From Kordia sp. (GTDB lineage: Bacteria > Bacteroidota > Bacteroidia > Flavobacteriales > Flavobacteriaceae): a stretch of 64,000 nucleotides of DNA. The first letter of the stretch is position 1, and every line of letters starts with the position of its first letter. Location of the stretch: contig NZ_JAKVBC010000013.1 in the NCBI RefSeq assembly GCF_022447245.1, forward strand, positions 61,505 through 125,504. Reading direction: 5' to 3'. Below are positions 26,754-35,364 of this stretch, piece after piece. The notes under the pieces were generated by a model. It was not told where the DNA came from and searched no databases. It saw nothing but the letters and a program-made list of their open reading frames with translations. Position numbers and translations under genes: made by a program.

Positions 26754-27230
26754 TTACTCTAAGTTTTGCGGCTTTTTGCCAAAACGACGTGTATCTTCTT
26801 TGGTCAAAGCTTTAAAGTTTTGTGCATGTGGAACGTTGCGCATTGCATCGTTGAATTGTGCTGGCAAACCGATTAATTGACGCGTTTTTAAATCAATCCA
26901 AGCGCCCATCATTTCACAGCTAGCAAAGTTTTTTCCATTCGCATCATAAAAATTATGGACAAATTCGAAGAACATTCCGTCTTCGCTTAAGCCTGCGACT
27001 TCCAAGGATACTTTAACAGGTTTTCCTAGAAAAGCTTCTTTAAAGTAATACATGTGTTCATAAAAAACGACAGGACCAATATTGTTTTTGGCTAATTCCC
27101 TTTGCGTAAAGCCATTTTCAATTAAAAATCCCATGCGTGTATGACTCATAAAGTTGATATATGCGGAGTTAGCAAGGTGACGATTTGCATCTAAATCGCT
27201 CCAACGAATGTCAAATTCTTTAAAATACAT
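26754..27230 (-). CDS. 4HBT-type acyl-CoA thioesterase
   Basis: A 158-residue hotdog-fold protein when started at 27230 (MYFKEFDIRWSDLDANRHLA), which fits the family better than the longer frame to 27269. The N-terminal block RWSDLDANRHLANSAYINFM matches the catalytic Asp motif of YbgC/4-hydroxybenzoyl-CoA thioesterases (W-x-D-x-D-x-x-x-H-x-N-N-x-x-Y). It hydrolyses acyl-CoA thioesters in the cytoplasm; the substrate is unknown. It is divergent from the hydrolase gene at 27268, leaving only 37 bp between the two starts, so their promoters overlap. Confidence 0.88.
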   Translation of the reverse strand: MYFKEFDIRWSDLDANRHLANSAYINFMSHTRMGFLIENGFTQRELAKNNIGPVVFYEHMYYFKEAFLGKPVKVSLEVAGLSEDGMFFEFVHNFYDANGKNFASCEMMGAWIDLKTRQLIGLPAQFNDAMRNVPHAQNFKALTKEDTRRFGKKPQNLE

Positions 27231-27267
27231 TATATTTATTTTTTTATTTTTTATTACCAAAAATAAC

Positions 27268-28236
27268 ATGCCAATACTAAAAAGTCATTACAATCCTCCA
27301 CTTATTTTTAAAAGCGGTCATTTTTCGACGATTCATTCTGGTTTATACCGAAGTGTCACTGGCGTATATCAGAAGCGAAAACGCATCACTTTGAATGATC
27401 AGGATTTTATAGATTTGGACTGGAGTTACGCCGCGTATCAAAAAAATGTTTCCAAGCTTATTGTGATTTTACACGGTTTGGAAGGCAACGCACAACGTTC
27501 TTACATTAAAGGAACTGCCAAAATTTTCAATCGCAACGGATACGACGCTGTGGCGATGAATTTAAGAAGTTGTAGTGGAGAACCGAACAAATTATTCAGA
27601 TCGTATAATGCGGGCGCTAGCGAGGATCTGCGAGAAGTGATGGAATATATAGTTACAAACTATCCGCAGTACAATCACATTGTTTTGAAAGGATTTAGTT
27701 TGGGCGGAAATATGTTATTGAAATATTTAGGAGAACCCATTCCAATTCCGGAAGAAATAAAAGCTGCTATTGCCATTTCTGTTCCGTGTCAATTAGAAGG
27801 TTCTTTACAGCAAATGCGCCGTTTGGAAAACTATTTATATAACAGAATGTTCATCAAACATTTGCATGAAAAGTTAAAAGACAAACACAAAGCATTCCCA
27901 AGTTTGATCAAGCTGGAAGATATTAAAAAAGCGAATTCAATGTTGCATATTGATAATTTGTACACTTCGGTAGCGCATGGTTTTGAAGATGCATTCGATT
28001 ATTACAAAAAGTGCTCGTCCAGACAGTTCATTCCATATATAAAAATTCCAACCTTGCTGATCAATGCAAAAAATGATTCGTTTTTGTCTGAATGTTGCTT
28101 TCCGATTGAAGAGGCTGAAAAGAATGAAAATTTTTATTTAGAAATGCCAAAATACGGCGGACATGTTGGTTTTTATGATATTGATGATGTGTACTACAAC
28201 GAAAAAAGAGCGTTTGACTTTGCTACTTTGGCCTAA
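27268..28236 (+). CDS. YheT-family alpha/beta hydrolase
   Basis: A 322-residue alpha/beta hydrolase. The start at 27268 (MPILKSHYNPPLIFKSGHF) is preferred because the YheT family begins with such a Y-x-P-P/W-hydrophobic-x-x-G-H segment; the upstream 20 residues are hydrophobic noise. The oxyanion-type motif VILHGLEGNAQRSY lies near residue 70, the nucleophile elbow GFSLGGNMLLKYLG near 135, an acidic residue in NAKNDSFLSE near 270 and the final His in GGHVGFYDID near 295. Family members are predicted carboxylesterases of unclear substrate. Its 3' end overlaps the convergent PrsW gene by 14 bp. Confidence 0.88.
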   Translation: MPILKSHYNPPLIFKSGHFSTIHSGLYRSVTGVYQKRKRITLNDQDFIDLDWSYAAYQKNVSKLIVILHGLEGNAQRSYIKGTAKIFNRNGYDAVAMNLRSCSGEPNKLFRSYNAGASEDLREVMEYIVTNYPQYNHIVLKGFSLGGNMLLKYLGEPIPIPEEIKAAIAISVPCQLEGSLQQMRRLENYLYNRMFIKHLHEKLKDKHKAFPSLIKLEDIKKANSMLHIDNLYTSVAHGFEDAFDYYKKCSSRQFIPYIKIPTLLINAKNDSFLSECCFPIEEAEKNENFYLEMPKYGGHVGFYDIDDVYYNEKRAFDFATLA

Positions 28237-28915
28237 AGTGTGAATTCCGTTGGTGAATCCGGATGGCTTTTTGTGACAGTAAAATTCCAACAGCCAAGGA
28301 TACAAAAGCACCAATAGAAATTCCAGGAATGTAATTGATAAAAAGGAAGAAATCATAGATTCCATGGAAGAAAATAGCCAATCCCAAACCTATCAAATTG
28401 AATTTGATACGCTTCCTGGAAAATTTAGCTTTCCCCATATAATACCCCATAATGATTCCAAAAGTAGCATGTGCAGGAACCGCCGTAAACGCTCTGTACA
28501 AAGCAATTTCAATACCTCCTTGAAATGAATAGGCTAAATTTTCGGTTACTGCAAAACCCATAGAAACCATGACAGCGTACATAATACCATCATAGGGTTC
28601 GTCAAACTCTTTGTGTCGCTGTGCAAAATAGCGCACAAAAATGTATTTGCTAAATTCTTCTATCAGCGCAACTACAATAAAAGCTTTGAACAACTGAATC
28701 CATATTTCTTTTTCTTCCAGTCCAGGGAAATATTGTGAAATAACAAGATGTGAAACCGAAGAAATTAAAATACTACCAATTGCTCCTAATAAAAAACATA
28801 TAAACAGGAGATGTCGCGGTTCTTTATCATATTTATCACTGTAATAAATGTAAATTATGATCAAAAGCGCTGGAGCAATAGATAATAATATTAATGGCAT
28901 AGGTAATTTTATCAA
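28223..28915 (-). CDS. PrsW-family intramembrane metalloprotease
   Basis: A 230-residue membrane protein with seven or more hydrophobic helices. Conserved PrsW residues are visible: KEPRHLLFICFLLGA near residue 36, the catalytic-type EEFSKYIFVR near 86, the ALYRAFTAVPAHATFGIIMG block near 134 and the HGIYDFFLF His-Asp motif near 183. PrsW proteases cleave membrane anchors such as anti-sigma factors; the local target is unknown. The start could also be the Met at residue 6. It is convergent with and slightly overlaps the YheT gene. Confidence 0.85.
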   Translation of the reverse strand: MIKLPMPLILLSIAPALLIIIYIYYSDKYDKEPRHLLFICFLLGAIGSILISSVSHLVISQYFPGLEEKEIWIQLFKAFIVVALIEEFSKYIFVRYFAQRHKEFDEPYDGIMYAVMVSMGFAVTENLAYSFQGGIEIALYRAFTAVPAHATFGIIMGYYMGKAKFSRKRIKFNLIGLGLAIFFHGIYDFFLFINYIPGISIGAFVSLAVGILLSQKAIRIHQRNSHFRPK

Positions 28916-29072
28916 AAATAAAAAAACGACGGATATTATGAAGTATTTCTAAAAATTTATCGTCTAAATAACTTTTGAAATTTTCAGGAAAACCATAAAA
29001 ATATTTTTAATGAAAGTCTTGAAAACATACAGAATAGAAATGCATAAACGAAGGCGTTGTCACTAATTTTAC

Positions 29073-29080
29073 TATTTTTG
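29073..29080 (+). promoter_or_regulatory. -7 box abutting the yicC start (possible leaderless mRNA)
   Basis: TATTTTTG fits TAnnTTTG, and only four bases separate it from the ATG at 29085. If used, transcription would begin at or next to the start codon. No -33 match was found at the proper distance. Confidence 0.4.
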
Positions 29081-29084
29081 CCGT

Positions 29085-29945
29085 ATGATAAAATCTATGA
29101 CAGGATTCGGAAAGTCTGTAGAGCAACTTCCGTCTAAAAAAATAACCATTGAGTTAAAATCACTCAACAGCAAGAGTTTGGATTTAAATGCGCGAATTCC
29201 TTCTTCTTATAGAGAAAAAGAATTGTTGATGCGCAAAACAATTGCTAAAACATTGTTGCGTGGAAAGGTAGATTTTTCTTTGTATTTAGAAATGACAGCT
29301 GAAGAAACCTCAACGGTTATCAATAAAGCAGTGGTAAAAGAATACATGAATCAGCTTCGTGACATTCAACCAGATGCAAATGATATTGAATTGTTGAAAA
29401 TGGTTGTTCGAATGCCAGACTCACTAAAAACAGAACGTGAAGAAATTGACGAAAAAGAGTTTGAAGTAATTCTAAATGCGTTACAACATGCTATCACACA
29501 ATTAGACGAATATAGAATTGCTGAAGGAAAAGTACTTGAAAAAGACTTTTTATTACGCGTTGAAAATATTGCTGCATTGCTTCAAAAAGTAATTGATATG
29601 GACGATGAACGCATGGTTTCTGTAAAAACACGTTTACGTCGTGCATTAGATGATTTAAAAGAACAAGTAGACGAAAATCGTTTCGAACAAGAGCTAATTT
29701 ATTACTTAGAAAAATTCGATATCACAGAAGAAAAAGTACGTTTAGCAAATCACTTAGATTATTTCTCAAAGTCTTTAAATTCTCCAGACTCTAATGGAAA
29801 AAAATTAGGTTTCATCACCCAAGAAATTGGTCGTGAAATCAACACCATAGGTTCTAAATCCAATTACGCACCAATGCAACAATTGGTCGTACAAATGAAA
29901 GATGAATTGGAAAAAATAAAGGAACAACTCTTAAACGTACTGTAA
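29085..29945 (+). CDS. yicC: YicC-family endoribonuclease
   Basis: A 286-residue cytoplasmic protein with the family opening MIKSMTGFGKS and the conserved SLNSKSLDLNARIP block near residue 26. At the C terminus it has the KKLGFITQEIGREINTIGSK block (about 240-260), which carries the conserved acidic and basic residues. YicC proteins have been reported to be RNA endonucleases. The gene overlaps gmk by one base (TAATG), giving the common yicC-gmk pair, and nadD follows 24 bp later. The -7 box lies 4 bp from its ATG. Confidence 0.93.
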   Translation: MIKSMTGFGKSVEQLPSKKITIELKSLNSKSLDLNARIPSSYREKELLMRKTIAKTLLRGKVDFSLYLEMTAEETSTVINKAVVKEYMNQLRDIQPDANDIELLKMVVRMPDSLKTEREEIDEKEFEVILNALQHAITQLDEYRIAEGKVLEKDFLLRVENIAALLQKVIDMDDERMVSVKTRLRRALDDLKEQVDENRFEQELIYYLEKFDITEEKVRLANHLDYFSKSLNSPDSNGKKLGFITQEIGREINTIGSKSNYAPMQQLVVQMKDELEKIKEQLLNVL

Positions 29946-30526
29946 TGAAAAAAGGAAAACTCATTGTATTTGCAGCTCCTTCAGGCGCTGGAAAAACTAC
30001 TATTGTACATCATTTATTAGGCATTCCTGAATTAAATTTAGAATTTTCTATCTCAGCAGCTTCACGCGAAAAACGCGGTAATGAAATAGACGGAAAAGAT
30101 TATTATTTTTTATCTCCTAAAGATTTTAGACAGAAAATTAAAAATAAAGAGTTTTTAGAGTGGGAAGAAGTATATCCTGAAAATTATTACGGTACGCTAC
30201 AATCAGAAGTTGATCGTATTTGTAATGAAGGAAGAAATGTCATTTTTGATATTGATGTAGTTGGTGCATTGCGAATTAAACGAAAATTCCCAGAAGAAAC
30301 AATGACCGTTTTTGTAGAACCACCACATATTAATGAACTGATTGTACGTTTGAAAAATAGAAAAACGGAAAGTCAAGACAAAATCAATATGCGCATTGCC
30401 AAAGCGCCTGCTGAAATGGCAAATGCTCCTCAATTTGATGTTAGAATTATGAATGACGATTTGGCCACTGCAAAAGCTGAAGCAGAACGCATAGTTGCTG
30501 AGTTTTTGGAAATTGACACTCTTTAA
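29945..30526 (+). CDS. gmk: Guanylate kinase
   Basis: A 193-residue enzyme that phosphorylates GMP to GDP. The P-loop APSGAGKTTIVHHL lies near residue 10, followed by the GMP-binding ISAASREKRGNEIDGKDYYF block (near 36), the EWEEVYPENYYGTL segment and DIDVVGALRIK (near 98). Length and order are normal for bacterial Gmk. It starts within the stop codon of yicC and is followed after 24 bp by nadD, so the three are very probably one transcript. Confidence 0.97.
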   Translation: MKKGKLIVFAAPSGAGKTTIVHHLLGIPELNLEFSISAASREKRGNEIDGKDYYFLSPKDFRQKIKNKEFLEWEEVYPENYYGTLQSEVDRICNEGRNVIFDIDVVGALRIKRKFPEETMTVFVEPPHINELIVRLKNRKTESQDKINMRIAKAPAEMANAPQFDVRIMNDDLATAKAEAERIVAEFLEIDTL

Positions 30527-30550
30527 GTAGATAAAAAAAAAAGTAAACAG

Positions 30551-31132
30551 ATGAAAGTTGGTTTGTATTTTGGCACATTCAATCCTATCCATATTGGACA
30601 TTTAACCATTGCCAATCACATGGCGGAATACAGCGATTTAGACGCTATTTGGATGGTTGTAACACCTCACAACCCATTTAAGAAGAAAAGCTCTTTATTA
30701 GACAATCATCATCGTTATGAGATGGTTATGATTGCTACGGAAGAGTATCCAAAAATTAAGCCTAGCAAGATAGAATTTGACTTACCACAGCCCAATTACA
30801 CCGTAAACACTTTAGCGCATTTACAAGAAAAATATCCAAAGTATGAGTTTTGCTTAATTATGGGCGAAGACAACTTGAAAAGCTTGCATAAGTGGAAAAA
30901 CTATGAGGTCATTTTAGAAAACCATGAAGTGTACGTGTATCCACGTATTTCTGATGGAACTGTAGAACATAAATTTAAGGATCATCCAAAAATTCATAAG
31001 GTAACGGCTCCAATTATGGAAATTTCTTCCACATTTATTAGAAATGCCATTAAAGAGCAAAAAAACATCAAACCATTATTACCACTACATGTGTGGAAAT
31101 ATGTGGATGAGATGAATTTTTACAGAAAGTAA
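30551..31132 (+). CDS. nadD: Nicotinate-nucleotide adenylyltransferase
   Basis: A 193-residue enzyme of NAD synthesis that adenylates nicotinate mononucleotide. The nucleotidyltransferase motif GTFNPIHIGHLTIAN (T/H-x-G-H form) lies near residue 9, and the second signature MEISSTFIRNAIKEQKNI (IS-x-T-x-x-R) near 160. Length is normal. It follows yicC-gmk. The NAD theme recurs at the other end of the window, but there is no sign that the two loci are coregulated. Confidence 0.96.
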   Translation: MKVGLYFGTFNPIHIGHLTIANHMAEYSDLDAIWMVVTPHNPFKKKSSLLDNHHRYEMVMIATEEYPKIKPSKIEFDLPQPNYTVNTLAHLQEKYPKYEFCLIMGEDNLKSLHKWKNYEVILENHEVYVYPRISDGTVEHKFKDHPKIHKVTAPIMEISSTFIRNAIKEQKNIKPLLPLHVWKYVDEMNFYRK

Positions 31133-31205
31133 TTTAGACTTTTTGGATTGCTACACCTGCTTCGACTAACTCTGGTTTTCAATCATTGAATCTTCAAGTA
31201 AAAAA

Positions 31206-31592
31206 CTAATATACTTTCGTATACAAATGTTCTTCATTGTTGTCCATGTCTACCAACAATAAAACGTCATCATTTTGATTGTAAACATCTTTTAATTCGT
31301 AGCATTTAGAAAAGTTTTCTTTATCATCAATAATCTTTACAAATAATGACTGATATGCATTGTGCTCATCACATTTTGTAGAAACTGTGTAATGATACGG
31401 TTTTGCTTCTGTGTTTTCAGAGTATGATTTTCCAATACCATTTTGTAAAAACTCCAATTTTTCTGCTGGATTTTCTTGTGACACCCAAGCTCCAATAATT
31501 TCTTTTTTTGGAGTTACAAAAGCAGTAATCACCATTAAAATCAATAATAATATGGAAAGTGGAATAATTATTAAAGCGCGTTTACTTCTCAT
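31206..31592 (-). CDS. Hypothetical membrane-anchored protein, lipocalin-like
   Basis: I do not recognise a specific family. The 128-residue product has one N-terminal transmembrane helix or uncleaved signal anchor (about residues 6-27) after a basic start. A soluble beta-rich domain follows, starting IIGAWVSQENPAEKLEFLQNG, the pattern of small lipocalin-like proteins (G-x-W near the N terminus). Two cysteines (about residues 74 and 94) could pair. It lies on the minus strand downstream of kbp but 120 bp away, so it may have its own promoter. Confidence 0.7.
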   Translation of the reverse strand: MRSKRALIIIPLSILLLILMVITAFVTPKKEIIGAWVSQENPAEKLEFLQNGIGKSYSENTEAKPYHYTVSTKCDEHNAYQSLFVKIIDDKENFSKCYELKDVYNQNDDVLLLVDMDNNEEHLYTKVY

Positions 31593-31714
31593 CGTATTGG
31601 CTATTTTTGATAGACAATATTAGGAAGTTTTCAAGATACCACACAAGGGGACTTTTCCCCTTTTTTATAGTTTTTTCACTACAAATTGCATATAAATTCC
31701 TAATCCAAAAGGAT

Positions 31715-32200
31715 TTAGCTGTCTAATGTAGGAATACGCAGCACTTGTCCTGGGTAAATCTTGTCTGGATCTTTCAACATTGGTTTGTTAGCTTCAAAAA
31801 TTTCTGGGTATTTCATTGCGTTGCCATAATATTGCTTTGCAATTTTCCCAAGTGTATCGCCTTTTGCTACGGTATGAAATTGTGCTTCTACCACTTGCTC
31901 TTCTACTTCCATTTGATCATCAACCATGGCAATTCCCATAGTATTTCCTGCGACTAAAACTACTTTTTCTTTTGTAGATTGATCTACAGCTTTTCCTGAA
32001 ATTATTGCAATATCTCCATCAAGCGAAACACATAAGTTTTCTACTTCTAAGTCTAAATCGTGAATGGCTTCTGCAATGGCTGCTTCGGCATTGACTTTTT
32101 CATCAACAATATTTTCTGTAGATATTGTTACGGTTTCTTCTGCAGATTTTCCTCCAAATAATTTTTCTCCTACATCTTTTATAAAAGCGAATAAACTCAT
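31715..32200 (-). CDS. kbp: BON and LysM domain protein, Kbp/YgaU-like
   Basis: A 161-residue protein without signal peptide. Residues about 30-90 form a BON domain (EAAIAEAIHDLDLEVENLCV then VSLDGDIAIISGKAVDQSTK). Residues about 107-158 form a LysM domain (FHTVAKGDTLGKIAKQYYGN, then YPEIFEANKPMLKDPDKIYP and GQVLRIP). The order and length match E. coli YgaU/Kbp, a cytoplasmic K+-binding protein. It appears monocistronic. Whether the flavobacterial protein also senses K+ is inferred from the family. Confidence 0.9.
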   Translation of the reverse strand: MSLFAFIKDVGEKLFGGKSAEETVTISTENIVDEKVNAEAAIAEAIHDLDLEVENLCVSLDGDIAIISGKAVDQSTKEKVVLVAGNTMGIAMVDDQMEVEEQVVEAQFHTVAKGDTLGKIAKQYYGNAMKYPEIFEANKPMLKDPDKIYPGQVLRIPTLDS

Positions 32201-32378
32201 GTTTTTATTGGTATTAGGTGTTTGTTGTAAGGTATTAGTTTTACTATTTGAAAGATATAAAAATCTTGCTTTATTTGAAAAGATTATAATGCTTCACTTG
32301 AAGATTTCGTTCTACTTCAAAATTATATCGATATACATAATTTTGTGTGCCGCTGGCATCACAATCATGAGTCTCACT

Positions 32379-32419
32379 AAAAAAGAAACAGCCTTTACAC
32401 GAATGTAAAGACTGTTTCT
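32379..32419 (-). terminator. Intrinsic terminator of the 314-residue lipoprotein gene
   Basis: A 16-bp stem (32384-32399 with 32404-32419, one wobble pair) is closed by a TTCG tetraloop on the minus strand and followed by a T tract (complement of the A run 32379-32384). It lies 34 bp beyond the gene stop. Confidence 0.85.
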
Positions 32420-32452
32420 AAACTAAATAACCAACCAAAGTTTTATATATTT

Positions 32453-33397
32453 TTATTTCTTAAAGTCGTCCTTATTGAACTTCTTATTGATAATTTTTTT
32501 ACGTTTTTTATCCGTTTGCTTCAATCTTGTTGAACTTCCATCACTTGATGGACGTAAGTATTGAATATATCCTCTTCCATTAAATTCATAGGTTGTTCCT
32601 GAATCTGGATGGAATAACTCTATCGTCTGGTCATTAATAACGTTCAATTCGAAGTATTCATTATCCAAATAATCATAATCTAATGTTAAAACTTTCGCAT
32701 ATGGATCACCTTCTACATCATACACTGTATAAATTCCTTCGTAATCATAGATCAAATCTGCAATTGCAGTATCTTCTGGATCTGTAGAAGACAAGAACGT
32801 ATCGTCATTTCCTCCTGATAAAAATGACAGGAAATTCTCGTTATCAAATTCATTTAATGCTCCTTCTTGACTTGTATATATTTTTTTCCAAGCTGTAAAT
32901 TCTTGTAATAAATAGTGAATGTTATCATAGAATACAAAATCATAGTCAAAGTTTGAACGCTGATATCCTGTTAAGTAATAACTAGTATTGCTACCAGCAT
33001 CATACATACGAATTCTATTGGCACTTAACTGATCTACGCGCAATGGATAAAAACCATCAATGTCATGATCAATTTCTACCGTGTCGAAATTAGTTCCATA
33101 CGCTCCAACATCAATTCCATATCCATTTCCATTGCTTCCAATTCCCGAAATATTATTGTTTGCATACATCGTTCCATTAATAAATGATACAGTAAATGCT
33201 CGTTGTAAAAATGGCACTTCACCATTTCCAGTTGTTTGATTAATATTCACATACCACAATTCATAAGAGCTTAACAACTGATTTAACGAAATTCCTGGCT
33301 CGTCAATAATTGGGTCTTCTATAAGGACTTCTGTATAACATGAACTCATCATAGAACTAAATAATGTAATTGCTAAAAGTAATTTTATAGTTTTCAT
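32453..33397 (-). CDS. Hypothetical lipoprotein
   Basis: A 314-residue lipoprotein when started at 33397 (MKTIKLLLAITLFSSMMSSC). The frame continues 17 residues upstream, but the signal sequence fixes the start. The lipobox cysteine lies near residue 20 and is followed by acidic residues, which often mark surface export in Bacteroidetes. The body is Tyr/Asp/Asn-rich and beta-rich, and the last 25 residues are strongly basic (repeated KK). In some flavobacterial genomes similar proteins carry a misleading nadD-related product name; nothing here resembles an adenylyltransferase. Function unknown. Confidence 0.75.
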   Translation of the reverse strand: MKTIKLLLAITLFSSMMSSCYTEVLIEDPIIDEPGISLNQLLSSYELWYVNINQTTGNGEVPFLQRAFTVSFINGTMYANNNISGIGSNGNGYGIDVGAYGTNFDTVEIDHDIDGFYPLRVDQLSANRIRMYDAGSNTSYYLTGYQRSNFDYDFVFYDNIHYLLQEFTAWKKIYTSQEGALNEFDNENFLSFLSGGNDDTFLSSTDPEDTAIADLIYDYEGIYTVYDVEGDPYAKVLTLDYDYLDNEYFELNVINDQTIELFHPDSGTTYEFNGRGYIQYLRPSSDGSSTRLKQTDKKRKKIINKKFNKDDFKK

Positions 33398-33512
33398 AAG
33401 CCAATCGTTTTGTTGTTGATGTGTAATTACACTCAAAACGTGTGCCAAAAAATGAAATGGAGCGGAAATTAACAGTCTTACTTTTAGTAAAAAGAAAGCA
33501 TTTTACTCACTT

Positions 33513-33652
33513 TTAGGATGTTTGTAAATGCCAAAAACTCATGTTACGCCTTGTGTTAAATCCTAGTTTTTCATAAAGTTTAATAGCGCCAACATTAGAT
33601 GCCGCCACGTGTAAATACGCTTTAGTTTTTTTGCTGCTTCACCTAAAGATAC
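33513..33652 (-). pseudogene. C-terminal relic of a GNAT acetyltransferase
   Basis: Read on the minus strand, 46 codons before a TAA encode LGEAAKKTKAYLHVAASNVG, then AIKLYEKLGFNTRRNMSFWH and a short end. N-x-x-A-I-x-L-Y-E-K-L-G-F is the acetyl-CoA-binding end of RimI-like GNAT enzymes. There is no start codon, and the upstream part of the domain is missing, so this is a truncated remnant. It explains part of the 350-bp gap between the lipoprotein gene and gpsA. Confidence 0.7.
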
Positions 33653-33662
33653 TTAAAAAACT

Positions 33663-33737
33663 TTAGTTTATGTATTGAGCGAACTTCTGGTTTTCAACAG
33701 TAACATTGCAAGGATATTTTGTGTATTTTTGGATCAT
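33663..33737 (-). pseudogene. Possible N-terminal relic of an acetyltransferase
   Basis: A 24-codon minus-strand frame, MIQKYTKYPCNVTVENQKFA followed by QYIN and a stop, resembles the opening of a flavobacterial N-acetyltransferase (KYTKYPCxVTV). It ends 10 bp before the C-terminal GNAT relic, so the two could be the outer parts of one or two genes whose middle was deleted. It overlaps the predicted gpsA -7 box. Evidence is by recall of similar N termini only. Confidence 0.3.
33724..33731 (+). promoter_or_regulatory. -7 box of gpsA
   Basis: TATTTTTG matches TAnnTTTG and lies 19 bp before the ATG at 33751. A TTG at 33706-33708 is closer than usual for a -33 box (15-nt spacer). Confidence 0.4.
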
Positions 33738-33750
33738 AGATTCACCTTTT

Positions 33751-34752
33751 ATGGATAACAATTTAAAATACGCTGTTTTTGGAGCGGGAAGCTGGGCTAC
33801 TGCCATTGTAAAAATGCTTTGTGAAAATTTAAATGAAGTAGGTTGGTACATGCGTAGCGTATATACAAAAGAACATTTGCTAAAAGAACAACACAATCCA
33901 AGTTACTTAAGTTCTGTTGAATTTAATATGGATAAATTGAAAATAAGCAATGATTTTGATGAAATTGCTTCGTATGCTGATGTACTAATTTTTGTAATTC
34001 CTTCCGCGTTCATTTATGGTGAGTTGAAAAAATTAACTGTTGATATTACAGATAAAACGGTTGTCTCTGCTGTAAAAGGAATCATTCCAGAATCTGGATT
34101 GTTAGTTGGCGAGCATTTTCATGATGTGTACAAAATTCCATTTGAAAATATTGCAGTAATTGCAGGGCCTTGCCATGCAGAAGAAGTAGCTTTAGAGCGC
34201 TTGTCCTATTTAACGATTTCGTGTGCCGATCAAGAGAAAGCACAGTCGATTGCAGATAAATTGTCTAGCAATTATATCAAAACAAAAATTAGTGATGATG
34301 TGATTGGTACAGAATACGCAGTGATGTTGAAAAATATTTACGCAATAGCTGCAGGAATAGCACACGGATTGGGTTATGGAGATAATTTCCAAAGTGTATT
34401 GATGAGTAATGCTATTCGCGAAATGAAGCGTTTTATTAAGAAAGTACACAAAATGAAGCGTAATATTAATAATTCTGCTTACCTGGGCGATTTATTAGTA
34501 ACTGGATATTCGGTGTTTTCTCGAAATCGAATGTTTGGAAATATGGTTGGGAAAGGATACACCGTAAAATCTGCGCAAATGGAGATGAATATGGTTGCTG
34601 AAGGATATTATGCTACCAAAAGTGCTTTCTTATTGAATCAGAAGAACGAAAAGAAGACACAAATTCCAATTATTGATGCGGTCTACGCGATTTTGTATCA
34701 GAATAGAGATCCTAAAAAAGTATTTAAAAAATTGACTGAGAAGTTAGACTAA
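33751..34752 (+). CDS. gpsA: Glycerol-3-phosphate dehydrogenase (NAD(P)+)
   Basis: A 333-residue enzyme that reduces dihydroxyacetone phosphate to glycerol-3-phosphate for phospholipid synthesis. The start at 33751 (MDNNLKYAVFGAGSWATAIV) places the Rossmann motif GAGSWATA at residue 10; the upstream 15 codons are not conserved. Later blocks are VIPSAFI, SAVKGIIPESGLLVGE, the AGPCHAEEVALE segment near residue 138, and the catalytic-Lys region EYAVMLKNIYAIAAGIAHGL near 190. GDLLVTGYSVFSRNRMFGNMVGKG near 250 completes the family pattern. Cytoplasmic and probably monocistronic. Confidence 0.95.
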   Translation: MDNNLKYAVFGAGSWATAIVKMLCENLNEVGWYMRSVYTKEHLLKEQHNPSYLSSVEFNMDKLKISNDFDEIASYADVLIFVIPSAFIYGELKKLTVDITDKTVVSAVKGIIPESGLLVGEHFHDVYKIPFENIAVIAGPCHAEEVALERLSYLTISCADQEKAQSIADKLSSNYIKTKISDDVIGTEYAVMLKNIYAIAAGIAHGLGYGDNFQSVLMSNAIREMKRFIKKVHKMKRNINNSAYLGDLLVTGYSVFSRNRMFGNMVGKGYTVKSAQMEMNMVAEGYYATKSAFLLNQKNEKKTQIPIIDAVYAILYQNRDPKKVFKKLTEKLD

Positions 34753-34881
34753 TCTAATTTGATGATTTGTCAATGTGTTGATTTGAAAATTAAGACTCAT
34801 CTACTTAACTACTAAAATCCCAAAATGAAATGGGTTTAAAAGTGCACACTGAGCTTGTCGAAGTGAAGCACTTCTAACAAT

Positions 34882-35292
34882 CTATTTCACCAAAATACCT
34901 TTAGTATCCATCAACGGAATTGATTGAAAAGCCTTTATATTGATTGTATTTTTTCTAAAAATATACTTTTTATCGTACATTTTATTTCCTTCAAAAAAGG
35001 TCACACGAAATTCATTATTGAGCGCAAATACATCTTCTTGCATCCACTCTGCTTTCGCATACGATTTTGCAGGAAGTTTTTCCAATTTATGACGCATAAT
35101 GGAAGTTTCTCTGTCCGCATCATAGCCACGAGAAACCACCAAGACCATTTCTAAATCTACGTCTTTGTCATTGATGATATAGGCGTTCCAGTCGTCTGTT
35201 TTGTAGATATCGTTGTATTCTTGCACAACGGCCATGTACACACCTTCTACTTCAGGAATTTCAATATCTTTTTTCACATGCTTAAATTTCAA
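34882..35292 (-). CDS. Conserved hypothetical protein upstream-adjacent to pheS region
   Basis: A 136-residue soluble protein with no signal peptide or membrane segment. It has a short opening MKFKHVKKDIEIPEVEGVYM and an alternating beta pattern; I recognise it only as a small protein conserved beside pheS in flavobacteria. It lies 72 bp downstream of pheS on the same strand, so it may be read through from that gene. No catalytic motif is visible, and the function is unknown. Confidence 0.75.
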   Translation of the reverse strand: MKFKHVKKDIEIPEVEGVYMAVVQEYNDIYKTDDWNAYIINDKDVDLEMVLVVSRGYDADRETSIMRHKLEKLPAKSYAKAEWMQEDVFALNNEFRVTFFEGNKMYDKKYIFRKNTINIKAFQSIPLMDTKGILVK

Positions 35293-35364
35293 TAATTATC
35301 TGATAAATAAATTAATTATAAAATTGAGAACGTTTGTAATCACTTCGTTCTCACAATAAGAAAT

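Noticed and set aside
30203..30601. 132-codon minus-strand frame over gmk and nadD
   Set aside because: Antisense to two well-conserved genes, with a Phe-rich composition and no motif.
31643..31670. Short hairpin AAGGGGACTTTTCCCCTT followed by T residues
   Set aside because: It has terminator form for the plus strand, but both flanking genes are on the minus strand, so it does not fit as a terminator of either.
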